A DNA stretch of 64,000 nucleotides from Bacteroides sp. (GTDB lineage: Bacteria > Bacteroidota > Bacteroidia > Bacteroidales > Bacteroidaceae): the NCBI GenBank assembly GCA_017471925.1, contig JAFURM010000028.1, positions 20,532 through 84,531 on the forward strand, in the 5' to 3' direction. The position numbers were made by a program, and so were the translations under genes. Every line of letters starts with the position of its first letter. The stretch's first letter is position 1. This document shows, piece by piece, positions 28,640-37,083 of the stretch. Under the pieces are notes generated by a model. The model searched no databases. It worked only from the letters and a program-made list of their open reading frames with translations, and was not told the origin of the DNA.

Positions 28640-29539
28640 ATGTGGTTACTGCTCGCTTTCCTTTCTGCCGCACTGCTCGGCTTTTATGATGCCTTCAAGA
28701 AACAGTCGCTGAAGGACAACGCCGTGTTGCCCGTACTGTTCCTCAACACCATCTTTTCCAGTCTTGTCTTCCTTCCCTTCATTCTGCTGGCCTGGCTGTC
28801 GCCCGCTCTGTTGGAGGGAACGCCTTTCCATATACCCCAGGCCGGATGGGCGGAACACAAGTATATCCTGCTGAAGTCCTTCATCGTACTCTCTTCCTGG
28901 ATATTCGGCTATTTCGGCATGAAACACCTGCCGCTTACCATCGTGGGCCCCATCAATGCCACACGCCCCGTTATGGTTCTGCTGGGCGCCATGCTGCTCT
29001 TCGGCGAGCGGCTGAACCTCTACCAGTGGGCGGGCGTGTCGTTGGCTGTTCTCTCCTTCTTCATGCTGAGCCGTTCGGGGCGGAAGGAGGGAATCGACTT
29101 CAAGCACAACCGCTGGATATGCTTCATCGTACTGGCGGCCGTGATGGGGGCAGTCAGCGGACTCTACGACAAATACCTCATGACTCGTCTGAACCCCATG
29201 CTGGTACAGTCGTGGTACAATGTCTATCAGGTCTTCATCATGTGCCCCATCATTCTGCTCCTGTGGTATCCCAAGCGCAAGAGCAGCACTCCCTTCCGCT
29301 GGGAGTGGACCATCCTCTGCATCTCCCTTTTCCTCAGCGCGGCCGACTTTGCCTACTTCTATGCCCTGAGCTATGAAGACTCCATGATTTCCATTGTCTC
29401 CATGGTGCGCAGGGGCAGTGTGGTGGTCTCCTTCCTCTTCGGTGCCCTCTTCTTCCGTGAAAAGAACTTAAAAAGCAAGGCCATTGACCTTATTCTTGTG
29501 TTGATTGGAATGTTCTTCCTATATTTGGGGAGTAAATGA
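28640..29539 (+). CDS. EamA/DMT-superfamily transporter
   Basis: A 299-residue inner-membrane protein with ten hydrophobic helices in two EamA repeats (about 1-135 and 150-297). The repeat ends have typical DMT features, such as GPINATRPVMVLLGAMLLFGE and VVSFLFGALFFREKNLKSKA. Such proteins export or import amino acids, sugars or other metabolites; no substrate can be assigned. The stop overlaps the DUF3256 start by 4 bp (ATGA), indicating translational coupling. Confidence 0.88.
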   Translation: MWLLLAFLSAALLGFYDAFKKQSLKDNAVLPVLFLNTIFSSLVFLPFILLAWLSPALLEGTPFHIPQAGWAEHKYILLKSFIVLSSWIFGYFGMKHLPLTIVGPINATRPVMVLLGAMLLFGERLNLYQWAGVSLAVLSFFMLSRSGRKEGIDFKHNRWICFIVLAAVMGAVSGLYDKYLMTRLNPMLVQSWYNVYQVFIMCPIILLLWYPKRKSSTPFRWEWTILCISLFLSAADFAYFYALSYEDSMISIVSMVRRGSVVVSFLFGALFFREKNLKSKAIDLILVLIGMFFLYLGSK

Positions 29540-30204
29540 ATAGAATAATGAACAGACTGCTGATAACCCTTTGCCTGCTGGGTGCCGCCCTGCTTGCTAC
29601 GGCCCAGAACGCCCGCAATTGCTTCCTGAAGATGCCCGACTCCATTTGTCCGTTGCTGACTGAGGTCAATCGGGCCGACTTCATAGACTTCTTAGACAGC
29701 AAGATGAAGGCGCAGGTGACCAACCGTCTGGGCGGACAGTCGGAGATGACCCGCCTCACGCCCCGCTACATCCACATCCGCATGACTCCTCAGAGCACCT
29801 GGCAGATGAGGCTTCTGCCCACCTCCGAGCGCGACACCACCCGCCTCGTCATCTGCACGGTCACCACGGTTGCAGGCCCTGCACCAGACAGTCATGTGGC
29901 TTTCTATACCCCCGACTGGCAACCCCTTCCGCTCTCCAGGCATCTGCCCGCACAGCCTGAACTGGAAGACTTCCTGCTGCCCACGGCCACTGCCCCCGAT
30001 GCCTCCTTTGCCTTGCGTGAAGCCCTTCGTCAGGCCGACATCCTCCTGATGCAGGCCGACCTCTCGCCCGATGCTCCCACGCTCACCTTCCGCCTCACGA
30101 CCCCTTCTTATATGGAGCGTGAAGCGGCCGACACCCTGGCTCCCCACCTCCGCCCGGCCATTACCTACCATTGGAAGAAGAAACGCTTCGTGCAGGAAAG
30201 GTAA
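29536..30204 (+). CDS. DUF3256 secreted protein
   Basis: A 222-residue protein with a signal peptide (MNRLLITLCLLGAALLATAQ region) matching DUF3256, a Bacteroidales-restricted family of unknown function. Recognisable parts are the ADFIDFLDSKMKAQVTNRLGG segment and the later ATAPDASFALREALRQADI block. Two ATGs (29536 and 29548) could start it; the first overlaps the EamA stop by 4 bp. No motif suggests an enzyme. Confidence 0.8.
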   Translation: MNRIMNRLLITLCLLGAALLATAQNARNCFLKMPDSICPLLTEVNRADFIDFLDSKMKAQVTNRLGGQSEMTRLTPRYIHIRMTPQSTWQMRLLPTSERDTTRLVICTVTTVAGPAPDSHVAFYTPDWQPLPLSRHLPAQPELEDFLLPTATAPDASFALREALRQADILLMQADLSPDAPTLTFRLTTPSYMEREAADTLAPHLRPAITYHWKKKRFVQER

Positions 30205-30220
30205 GAACTGTCATTCATGG

Positions 30221-30466
30221 CTGAAAATTTGCTTGCTCTTGTGATTACATGATGTGTTAACAGATGTTTATCTGCTTGCTTTTTCTTTACATGATGAAAA
30301 CGTGCTGTGATTCGCTTATGCTCCTTTTACTGCCCAAAACACCTTCCCCAGTTGTGAAAATTTTCCTCCCCAACTGAGAAGAAAAATTTCCCCAGTTGGG
30401 ACGCATTTTGAAGGATGTGTTTGAGACTTATTAAGGATGTTGCGAAATACTTACAACTGTTGCCCC
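30221..30466. repeat. dispersed ~240-bp intergenic repeat, copy A
   Basis: This stretch aligns over most of its length with 45600-45835. Shared blocks include a TTGCTTTTTCTTTACAT segment, GAAAATTTTCCTCCCCAACTG and GCGAAATACTTACAA. It contains CCCAACTG (30369-30376) paired with CAGTTGGG (30393-30400), plus an upstream CCCAGTTG that could pair instead, giving mutually exclusive hairpins. It has no credible gene. Confidence 0.75.
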
Positions 30467-30474
30467 CTATTTAT

Positions 30475-30575
30475 CCCCGTTGGACGAGACATGTGCGGTC
30501 CGTGGACCACACATGTATGGACGACGGACGAAACATGTCTCGTCCACGGACCACACGTGTATGGACGAAACGGGG
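30475..30575. repeat. four-unit palindrome array, exact 22-bp period (copy 2), with terminal inverted repeats
   Basis: Four 20-bp units lie at 30482-30501, 30504-30523, 30526-30545 and 30548-30567, with spacers GT, AC, AC exactly as at 8906-8991. GGACGAGACATGT in unit 1 and ACATGTCTCGTCC in unit 3 are 13-bp perfect inverted copies; units 2 and 4 are direct copies with one mismatch. The array is bounded by CCCCGTT (30475-30481) and AACGGGG (30569-30575). It lies between the convergent DUF3256 and MFS genes. Confidence 0.85.
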
Positions 30576-30620
30576 TGCGAATTACACGAATTGGTCATTG
30601 GGGAAACTAAATCAGTGCCT

Positions 30621-30642
30621 AAATCCGTGTCATCCGTACCTA
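30621..30642. repeat. single-arm copy of the CACGGAT repeat
   Basis: The reverse complement reads TAGGTACGGATGACACGGAT, one base from the arm at 13489-13508 and from 56576-56595. No paired arm is visible here. Confidence 0.6.
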
Positions 30643-30664
30643 AAATCTCTATAGCCATTTCCCA

Positions 30665-30713
30665 TAAAAAGAACCATCCCCCAAGCAACCTGCGGGCGGT
30701 GCTTGGGGGATGG
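30665..30713 (-). terminator. rho-independent terminator of the uronate transporter operon
   Basis: A perfect 14-bp stem, CCATCCCCCAAGCA (30674-30687) with its complement at 30700-30713, encloses a 12-nt loop. On the minus strand it is followed by TTCTTTTT. It lies 30 bp beyond the MFS stop codon. Confidence 0.85.
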
Positions 30714-30742
30714 CGTAAGTGGAATCAGCGTAGAGTGGAGAA

Positions 30743-32188
30743 TCAGTCTACGATGATGGGTTTGTGTTTCGGAACCAATGTCTTCATGATGCTCCAGGCG
30801 ATGATGTAAGCCACGGCACAGATGCAGAAGATAATCATGTAGCCTGCGGGCTTGCCGCTGAAACCGAAGAACTGGAAGGCGTCACCCTGGGCGGCTGCAT
30901 AGTCGAACAGCACACCGGCACCCTTGTTGATGAGGAACGAACCGATACCACCGGCCATGGCACCGATACCGGTGATGGTGGCGATGGTGGACTTGGGGAA
31001 CATGTCACCCGTAGTGGAGAAGATGTTGGCCGACCAAGCCTGGTGTCCTGCACCTGCCAGACCGATGATGATGGCGGGGAACCATACGGAGTAGTCCTGC
31101 AGCGGCTGTGCGAAGAGTGCCAGCAAGGGGAAGAAGGCGAATATCAGCATGGCACGCATGCGTCCGGCATAAGGCTCCATGCCTTTCTTTTCCACAAAGA
31201 GCTTGGGCAGGTAGCCGCCGAAGATGGAGATGACGGTCACGATGAGGTAGAGCACGAACACCAGCATCTTGCCTTCGGTGGTCTGCATGCCGCAGCCACA
31301 CTCTGAGAAGTAGGCGGGAGCCCAGAACAGGTAGAACCACCATACACCATCGGTGAAGAACTTGCCGGCAATGAACGACCAGGTCTGCTTGTAGCCGAAG
31401 CATTTCAGGAAGGGGATGGTCTTCTCTTCCTTGGCAGGCTCCTTCTTCAGTTCCTCGGCCTTGCCGTTGGCTTCATCCTGCAGGATGTAGTCCAGCTCGG
31501 CCTTGTTTACATGCTTGGAGGCTTGCGGTTTGTCATACATGTAGACCCAGAAGAACATCCAGATGAAGCCCAGGGCACCGATGATGATGAAAGCCATTTC
31601 CCAACCGAACTTGCTGGCCAGCACGGGAATGGTGAGCGGAGCTGCCAAGGCACCTACAGATGCGCCTGCATTGAACAGGGAGGTAGCCAGGGCGCGGTCC
31701 TTCTTGGGGAAGTATTCGGCGGTAGTCTTGATGGCTGCGGGGAAGTTGCCTGCCTCGCCAAGTGCCAGGATGGCCCGGCAGACGAGGAACAACCATACAC
31801 TGAGGCTCGCAATGGCCAAGGCCAGGTCGGAGCCGGCCTCTACAGCCTTCAGGGCGGCGATGGACTCAACGCCTTCCACCTGCATCGTCACCCAGCCGCA
31901 GCCGGCGTGCATACAGGCACCGAGCGACCACACACCGATGGCCCAAAGGAAGCCCTTCTTGGTACCCATCCAGTCCACGAACTTGCCGGCAAAGAGGCAG
32001 GCCACGGCATAGAAGATGGAGAAGAAACCGGTAATCGTACCGTAGTCGGAGTCGGTCCAGTGGAACTCGGGAGCGATATAGTCCTTCCACGTCAGGGAGA
32101 GCACTTGGCGGTCCATGTAGTTCACGGTTGTGGCCACGAACAGCAGGAGGCATATCCACCAGCGCCAGTTTGTCTTTTTCTGATTCAT
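30743..32188 (-). CDS. MFS hexuronate transporter (ExuT-like)
   Basis: A 481-residue inner-membrane MFS protein with about 12 helices. The N-terminus has the anion:cation symporter/ExuT features VNYMDRQVLSLTWKDY and an FAGKFVDWMGTKKGF cytoplasmic loop. An insertion near residues 75-115 and a Lys/Glu-rich central loop are typical of Bacteroidetes members. ExuT-type carriers import galacturonate or glucuronate. It is the last gene of the minus-strand unit PTS IIC-kduI-MFS, 28 bp after kduI, and is followed by a strong terminator. The context with pectin enzymes supports galacturonate uptake. Confidence 0.9.
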   Translation of the reverse strand: MNQKKTNWRWWICLLLFVATTVNYMDRQVLSLTWKDYIAPEFHWTDSDYGTITGFFSIFYAVACLFAGKFVDWMGTKKGFLWAIGVWSLGACMHAGCGWVTMQVEGVESIAALKAVEAGSDLALAIASLSVWLFLVCRAILALGEAGNFPAAIKTTAEYFPKKDRALATSLFNAGASVGALAAPLTIPVLASKFGWEMAFIIIGALGFIWMFFWVYMYDKPQASKHVNKAELDYILQDEANGKAEELKKEPAKEEKTIPFLKCFGYKQTWSFIAGKFFTDGVWWFYLFWAPAYFSECGCGMQTTEGKMLVFVLYLIVTVISIFGGYLPKLFVEKKGMEPYAGRMRAMLIFAFFPLLALFAQPLQDYSVWFPAIIIGLAGAGHQAWSANIFSTTGDMFPKSTIATITGIGAMAGGIGSFLINKGAGVLFDYAAAQGDAFQFFGFSGKPAGYMIIFCICAVAYIIAWSIMKTLVPKHKPIIVD

Positions 32189-32216
32189 GTCTTGATAGTG
32201 ATTTAAGGGGTTGGAG

Positions 32217-33158
32217 TTATCTCATTTCTGTGTACTTGATTTCATCCTTGTCGCCATAGTTCAGGTTCTCGCCGCCCATGCCCCAGATGAACATGTAGTT
32301 GCTGGTTCCTGCTGCAGCGTGGATGGACCATTCGGGAGAGGTGATGGCCTGCTCGTTGTGCATCCACACGAGACGCTGTTCCTTGGGTTCGCCCATCAGG
32401 TGGCAGATGGCGTTGCCCGGAGCCACGTTGAAGTAGAAGTAGGCCTCCATGCGACGGGTGTGGGTGTGGGCCGGCATGGTGTTCCATACGCTGCCCGGCT
32501 TCAGTTCGGTCAGACCCATCTGCAGCTGGTTGGTGCCGCCGCCCTTCACCTTGCTCAGTACGGACCACACGATGAGCTGGTTCACCACGCGGTCGTTGCT
32601 GTCTTCCATCTTGCCATAGGCATCAGACTGGGCGATGGCATACTTCTTCTTGTCGGCCTTCTGGTCGGTCGTAATCAGCTGGGTCACGTACTCCTTATAG
32701 GCCGGAGTGGAGTTGATGTAGAACTTGGCGGGGTTCTGCGGGTCGTTGCTCTTGAAGGTCACTTCCTTCTTGCCGCAGCCCACGTAGAGTCCCTCCTTGA
32801 ATTTCATGGGGTATTCCTTGCCGTCCACGGTCACTACGCCGTCGCCGCCCACGTTGATGACGCCCAGTTCGCGGCGATCCAGGAAGTGCTCGGCCTTCAG
32901 CTCATGGAACGTGTCCAGCGTCAGCACCTTGTTCACGGGCATGGCACCACCGTAAATCAGGCGGTCATAGAGCGTGTAGGTCAGGTTGATTTCATCGGGA
33001 GCCATGACCTTCTCCATCAGGAACGCGCTGCGCAGGCGGTCGGTGTCATAGTGTTTCACGTCCTGCGGGTGGCAGGCAGTCTGTACGGTGTAGTTCACCT
33101 GTGCGGATGCGGCTAATGAGCCGGCACCCAGCATCAATGCAATTGCTAACTTCTTCAT
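32217..33158 (-). CDS. kduI: 5-dehydro-4-deoxy-D-glucuronate isomerase with N-terminal signal peptide
   Basis: A 313-residue cupin-type isomerase of the KduI family, which converts 5-keto-4-deoxyuronate (from unsaturated galacturonate) to 3-deoxy-D-glycero-2,5-hexodiulosonate. The zinc site is intact: [14 protein letters not shown] (His, His, Glu) and [11 protein letters not shown] with the last His. Unlike classical cytoplasmic KduI, it begins with a standard signal peptide ([20 protein letters not shown]), so the product should be periplasmic. The core starts near residue 21 ([20 protein letters not shown]). It lies between the PTS IIC-like gene (48 bp upstream) and the MFS gene. Confidence 0.93.
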   Translation of the reverse strand: MKKLAIALMLGAGSLAASAQVNYTVQTACHPQDVKHYDTDRLRSAFLMEKVMAPDEINLTYTLYDRLIYGGAMPVNKVLTLDTFHELKAEHFLDRRELGVINVGGDGVVTVDGKEYPMKFKEGLYVGCGKKEVTFKSNDPQNPAKFYINSTPAYKEYVTQLITTDQKADKKKYAIAQSDAYGKMEDSNDRVVNQLIVWSVLSKVKGGGTNQLQMGLTELKPGSVWNTMPAHTHTRRMEAYFYFNVAPGNAICHLMGEPKEQRLVWMHNEQAITSPEWSIHAAAGTSNYMFIWGMGGENLNYGDKDEIKYTEMR

Positions 33159-33206
33159 AGATTCTTATGTTTTTAGTTTTTTGTTTGTTGGCTTGTTATG
33201 GAGGTG

Positions 33207-34631
33207 TCACTCCGCCTTCTGCGCTTCGCTCTTTACGCTCTTCTGGTATTTGAGGATGGCGCGGCGGTTCAGTATCATGAGGAACAGGGTGGTCAGCACC
33301 AGCAGACCCACGCCGATGTATTTCAGCGAGTAGGTGAGGTGGAAGATGACCCAGGCAAACGGACTGGAAGCGAAGTCCAGTGCACCGCCTTCGAAATTAT
33401 CGGGAATCTTCAGCGCACCGTCGGGGCTTCCCTTGGCCACGGTCACCTCATAGGCATCGTGGGCGGCCTTGGTGAAGAACGGAGCCAGGTCTGTCACGAA
33501 GTAGAGGCCGATGGTCAGCACTACCAGGCCGATAATGAAGGTCTTCAGCACGTTACCTTTCGTGATGGGCAGTACCAGCGGGAAGAGATAGAACATGCCG
33601 GCCAGTGAGGCGAGCGGAAGGAATTCATTGCCGGGCAGCAGGACGGCTAACAGCAGCGTCACGGGGATGAGCAGCAAGGAAACCACCAGCGTGGCCGGAT
33701 GGCCGATGACCAGTGCGGGGCTCATGCCAATGTTCAGCCCAACGGCTCCCTTGAACTTCTTGGCAATCATTTCGCGCGTAGCGTCACTGATGGGTTTCAG
33801 ACCCTCGATGAAGAGGCTCGTGATGCGCGGAATCAGCTCCATGACTGCACCCATCTTGATGCCGAGACCCAGGATATTGGGAATCTTGTCCACCATCTCG
33901 GCACCGCTCTTGCAGCTCAGGCAGCCGATGCCACAGCCGATGAGGATGCCCAGGAAAAGGGGTTCGCCCAGTAGGCCGAACTTCTTCTTCATGCCTTCAG
34001 CATCGATATTCAGCTTGTCGAAGCCCGGAATCTTGTCCAACACCTTATTTATTATTATAGCAAACGGAACGAACCCTGCACAGAAAGGCTGGGGCACGGA
34101 GATACCCTCCATCTTGTCATAGAAGGCCTGGAACTTGTCGGCTGTATAGTCGGCCATAATCAGGGTGATGATGTAGCAGATGATGGCGGCGAAGAAGCCC
34201 CACAGGATGCTGTCGGTAGCGAAATAGACCACCGCTCCGATGAAGGCAAAGTGCCAGTAGTTCCACAGGTCGATGTTCACCGTGCGGGTTGTCTTGGTGA
34301 GCAGCATCAGCAGGTTCACACCCAGACAGACGGGAATGATGAAGGCACCCACCGACGTGTTGTAGGCCACGGCGGCAGCGGCCGGCCAGCCCATGTCGAA
34401 GACTTTGAGTTGCAGGCCATAGATTTCCACCACCTGACTCAAGGCGGGACCCAGGCTGCTGGTGAGCAGGGCGGTTACTACCGAGAGTCCCACGAAACCG
34501 ACGCCCACCAAGAGACCGCTCTTCAGGGCCTTGCTGAACTTGATTCCGATACAAACTCCTAAGATTGTAAAGATAATAGGCATCATCACGGCTGCTCCCA
34601 GACCGATGATGTAGCTAAAGACTTGTTCCAT
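33207..34631 (-). CDS. orphan PTS galactitol-type IIC membrane protein (GatC family)
   Basis: A 474-residue membrane protein with about 11 helices, similar to the galactitol-specific EIIC (EIIC-GAT) family: GVCIGIKFSKALKSGLLVGVG, GWPAAAAVAYNTSVGAFIIP, GEPLFLGILIGCGIGCL and GHPATLVVSLLLIP. No IIA or IIB gene is adjacent, and Bacteroidetes rarely carry a full PTS, so it may work as a secondary carrier or facilitator rather than by phosphotransfer. It heads the minus-strand operon with kduI and the hexuronate MFS gene, suggesting a uronate or deoxy-keto-uronate substrate (inference). A clear promoter lies upstream. Confidence 0.85.
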   Translation of the reverse strand: MEQVFSYIIGLGAAVMMPIIFTILGVCIGIKFSKALKSGLLVGVGFVGLSVVTALLTSSLGPALSQVVEIYGLQLKVFDMGWPAAAAVAYNTSVGAFIIPVCLGVNLLMLLTKTTRTVNIDLWNYWHFAFIGAVVYFATDSILWGFFAAIICYIITLIMADYTADKFQAFYDKMEGISVPQPFCAGFVPFAIIINKVLDKIPGFDKLNIDAEGMKKKFGLLGEPLFLGILIGCGIGCLSCKSGAEMVDKIPNILGLGIKMGAVMELIPRITSLFIEGLKPISDATREMIAKKFKGAVGLNIGMSPALVIGHPATLVVSLLLIPVTLLLAVLLPGNEFLPLASLAGMFYLFPLVLPITKGNVLKTFIIGLVVLTIGLYFVTDLAPFFTKAAHDAYEVTVAKGSPDGALKIPDNFEGGALDFASSPFAWVIFHLTYSLKYIGVGLLVLTTLFLMILNRRAILKYQKSVKSEAQKAE

Positions 34632-34693
34632 ATTCTTGCGATTTTATTGGTGAATGATTATGTTTTTGCTATAGTATTCACAGAAAAACTGCC

Positions 34694-34725
34694 CAAAAAT
34701 AAAACCTTTTCCGTTATAAATCAAA
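34694..34725 (-). promoter_or_regulatory. promoter of the IIC-kduI-MFS operon
   Basis: Minus strand: -33 TTTG at 34725-34722 and -7 TATTTTTG at 34701-34694, 20 bp apart. The -7 box ends 63 bp before the IIC start codon. Unlike the divergent operon, no AATGCAC motif abuts it. Confidence 0.6.
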
Positions 34726-34781
34726 CATGGAAAGCATAATAATTATAAAATGGACGATTTTGACCGTTTTTTCCTGTTATC

Positions 34782-34877
34782 GCGCACAAAATCGACTGTT
34801 TGCGCACACGAAAACCAAATAATGCACTAACTTTCTTAAAAAATGCACGTTTCTTAAGCTGAAATGCACTACTTTTG
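34782..34877 (+). promoter_or_regulatory. promoter and five-copy phased operator of the pectin esterase operon
   Basis: The -7 box TACTTTTG is at 34870-34877. A GCAC-centred heptamer occurs five times upstream: GCGCACA (34782, 34802) and AATGCAC (34821, 34842, 34863). GCAC starts at 34784, 34804, 34824, 34845 and 34866, so spacings are 20, 20, 21 and 21 bp, two helical turns. The last copy abuts the -7 box. Such phased direct repeats suit a dimeric AraC-type activator such as an HTCS protein (inference). Confidence 0.65.
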
Positions 34878-34922
34878 CTTCCAGGAAAACAAACAGTTCT
34901 AATACGTTAAAAAGATAACTTC

Positions 34923-37061
34923 ATGAAAACAAACCTTATTTGTAAAGTAATTCTCTCCGCTTGCCTGTTGAGCGGCTCTGTATCGCTCGCTGCACAGCAG
35001 GTGAAGAGCAACCAGCCGATGTCCGTGCGCCTGGTGGAGTCGGAAATGATTCGCTGTCCGGAGTCTTGGCAGCTGGACTTCCAGCCCAAACTGAAGTGGG
35101 ACTATTGCCACGGTCTGGAACTGCAGGCCATGCTGGCTGTTTATGACCGATATGGCGGTCAGAAGATTTATGACTATGCCTTGGCCTATGCCGACACGAT
35201 GGTGAACGAAGACGGAACTATAAAGATGTACAAGCGTGAGGAGTTCAGCTTAGACCGTGTCAACTCGGGCAAGTTCATCTTCCGCATTTACGAACAGACT
35301 AAGGAGGAAAAATACAAGAAAGCCCTGGCTCTGATGCGCAGCCAACTCGACGACCATCCGCGCAATGCCGACGGCGGTTTCTGGCACAAGAAAGTCTATC
35401 CCAACCAGGTGTGGCTGGACGGTGTCTACATGGGCTCTCCCTTCTATGCCGAATATGCCTACCGCAACAACCAGCCACAGGACTATGCTGATGTTGTCAA
35501 CCAGTTCCTCATGGCCGCCCGTCACACGTATGACCCCGCTAACGGCCTCTATCGCCACGCCTGCGACGTAAGCCGCAAGCAACGCTGGGCCGACCCCGTG
35601 ACCGGACAGTCCAAGCACAGCTGGGGACGTGCCATGGGATGGTATGCCATGGCGTTGGTGGATGCCTTGGACTTCATTCCCGAAAAAGAGGCCGGCCGCG
35701 ACTCCATGCTGGTCATCCTCAATAATGTAGCCGCTCAGGTTAAACGTCTGCAGGACAAGCGCAGCGGACAGTGGTATCAGGTGCTCGACAAGAGCGGTGC
35801 CAAGGGCAACTACCTGGAATCCACCTGCTCGGCCATGTTCATCTACACCCTCTTCAAGGCGGTGCGCATGGGCTACATCGACCGCTCCTATCTGAAGGTA
35901 GCGCTGAAGGGCTATGACGGCTTCCTGAAAGAGTTCATTAAGGTGGACGAAAGGGGAGTGGTGAGCATCAGTAACTGCTGTGCCGTGGCCGGACTGGGCG
36001 GCAAGAACTACCGTTCGGGCGACTATGATTACTACATCAACGAAACCGTACGCGACAACGACCCCAAGGCCATAGGCCCCTTCATCCTGGCCTGCTTAGA
36101 GTGGGAAAACCTGCAACGCACCAAGAAAACCCTGGCCGTGGAGCAGAGCATGAACGTGCCCGCCACGCAGTGGATGGACTCCATCGTTGTGGCCCGCGAC
36201 GGCACGGGACACTTCCGCACGGTGGCCGAGGCCATTGAGCATGTCCGTGCCTTCATGGAATATACCACGACCATCTACATCAAGGCCGGTACCTATAAGG
36301 AAAAACTAGTCATCCCGGCCTGGATAGAGAATGTGGAGTTTGTGGGCGAGAGCGCCGAGAACACCATCATCACATGGGACGACCATGCCAATATCGACAA
36401 GATGGGCACCTTCCGCACCTATACCGTGCGGGTGGACGGCCACGGACTCACCTTCCGTAACCTGACGATTGAAAACAATGCTCCCCAGATGGGACAGGCT
36501 GTGGCCCTGCACACCGAAGGCGACCGACTGACCTTCATCAACTGCCGCCTCCTGGGCAATCAGGACACGGTCTACACCGGAGGCACGGACACCCGTCTCT
36601 ACTTCAAGGATTGCTACATCGAAGGTACGACCGACTTCATCTTCGGTCCCTCTACCGCCCTCTTCAAGAACTGTACCATTCACAGCAAGCGCGACTCCTA
36701 CATCACGGCGGCCTCCACACCTCGGGATGTGAAGGTGGGCTATGTCTTCGTGGGCTGCAAACTGACGGCCGCTCCCGGTGTGACCAAGGTCTACCTGGGC
36801 CGTCCATGGCGTCCCTATGCCATGACCTGCTTCATCAACTGCGAGATGGGCAAGCACATCCTGGCTGCCCGCTGGCACAATTGGGGCAATGCCGACAACG
36901 AGAAGACCGCCCGCTACGGCGAGTATGGCAGCACGGGTGAGAGCCCGCTGACCGATGCCTGTGTGGACTGGGCCGATAATCCCAACAAGAAGGAGGCCGC
37001 CAAGCTGCAGACCCCCGAACAGGTATTCGCTTCGGAAAAGAGTTGGATTCCAGTAGAATAA
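34923..37061 (+). CDS. GH105 unsaturated rhamnogalacturonyl hydrolase fused to CE8 pectin methylesterase
   Basis: A secreted protein of 712 residues (signal peptide to about 24). Residues about 35-400 form the GH105 alpha/alpha barrel; catalytic Asp candidates lie in NADGGFWHKK and VWLDGVYMGSPF. Residues about 415-700 form a CE8 parallel beta-helix with the two catalytic aspartates in LGNQDTVYTGG and EGTTDFIFGPS, and the Arg of LGRPWRPYA. The enzyme would remove unsaturated uronic acid from pectin-lyase products and methyl esters from galacturonate in one polypeptide. It is the first gene of the plus-strand operon, with the CE12-CE8 gene 22 bp downstream. Confidence 0.93.
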   Translation: MKTNLICKVILSACLLSGSVSLAAQQVKSNQPMSVRLVESEMIRCPESWQLDFQPKLKWDYCHGLELQAMLAVYDRYGGQKIYDYALAYADTMVNEDGTIKMYKREEFSLDRVNSGKFIFRIYEQTKEEKYKKALALMRSQLDDHPRNADGGFWHKKVYPNQVWLDGVYMGSPFYAEYAYRNNQPQDYADVVNQFLMAARHTYDPANGLYRHACDVSRKQRWADPVTGQSKHSWGRAMGWYAMALVDALDFIPEKEAGRDSMLVILNNVAAQVKRLQDKRSGQWYQVLDKSGAKGNYLESTCSAMFIYTLFKAVRMGYIDRSYLKVALKGYDGFLKEFIKVDERGVVSISNCCAVAGLGGKNYRSGDYDYYINETVRDNDPKAIGPFILACLEWENLQRTKKTLAVEQSMNVPATQWMDSIVVARDGTGHFRTVAEAIEHVRAFMEYTTTIYIKAGTYKEKLVIPAWIENVEFVGESAENTIITWDDHANIDKMGTFRTYTVRVDGHGLTFRNLTIENNAPQMGQAVALHTEGDRLTFINCRLLGNQDTVYTGGTDTRLYFKDCYIEGTTDFIFGPSTALFKNCTIHSKRDSYITAASTPRDVKVGYVFVGCKLTAAPGVTKVYLGRPWRPYAMTCFINCEMGKHILAARWHNWGNADNEKTARYGEYGSTGESPLTDACVDWADNPNKKEAAKLQTPEQVFASEKSWIPVE

Positions 37062-37083
37062 TATTTAAAAACAGACAGAAAAT

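Noticed and set aside
30415-30654. Small open frames through the palindrome array at 30475-30575
   Set aside because: They arise from the repeat itself; the same kind of frame appears at the first array (8848-9000), so conservation is of DNA repeats, not protein.
30200-30742. A hidden gene or tRNA in the 538-bp gap after the DUF3256 gene
   Set aside because: The gap is filled by the 240-bp repeat, the palindrome array, a single-arm repeat and a terminator; no cloverleaf or coding signal is seen.
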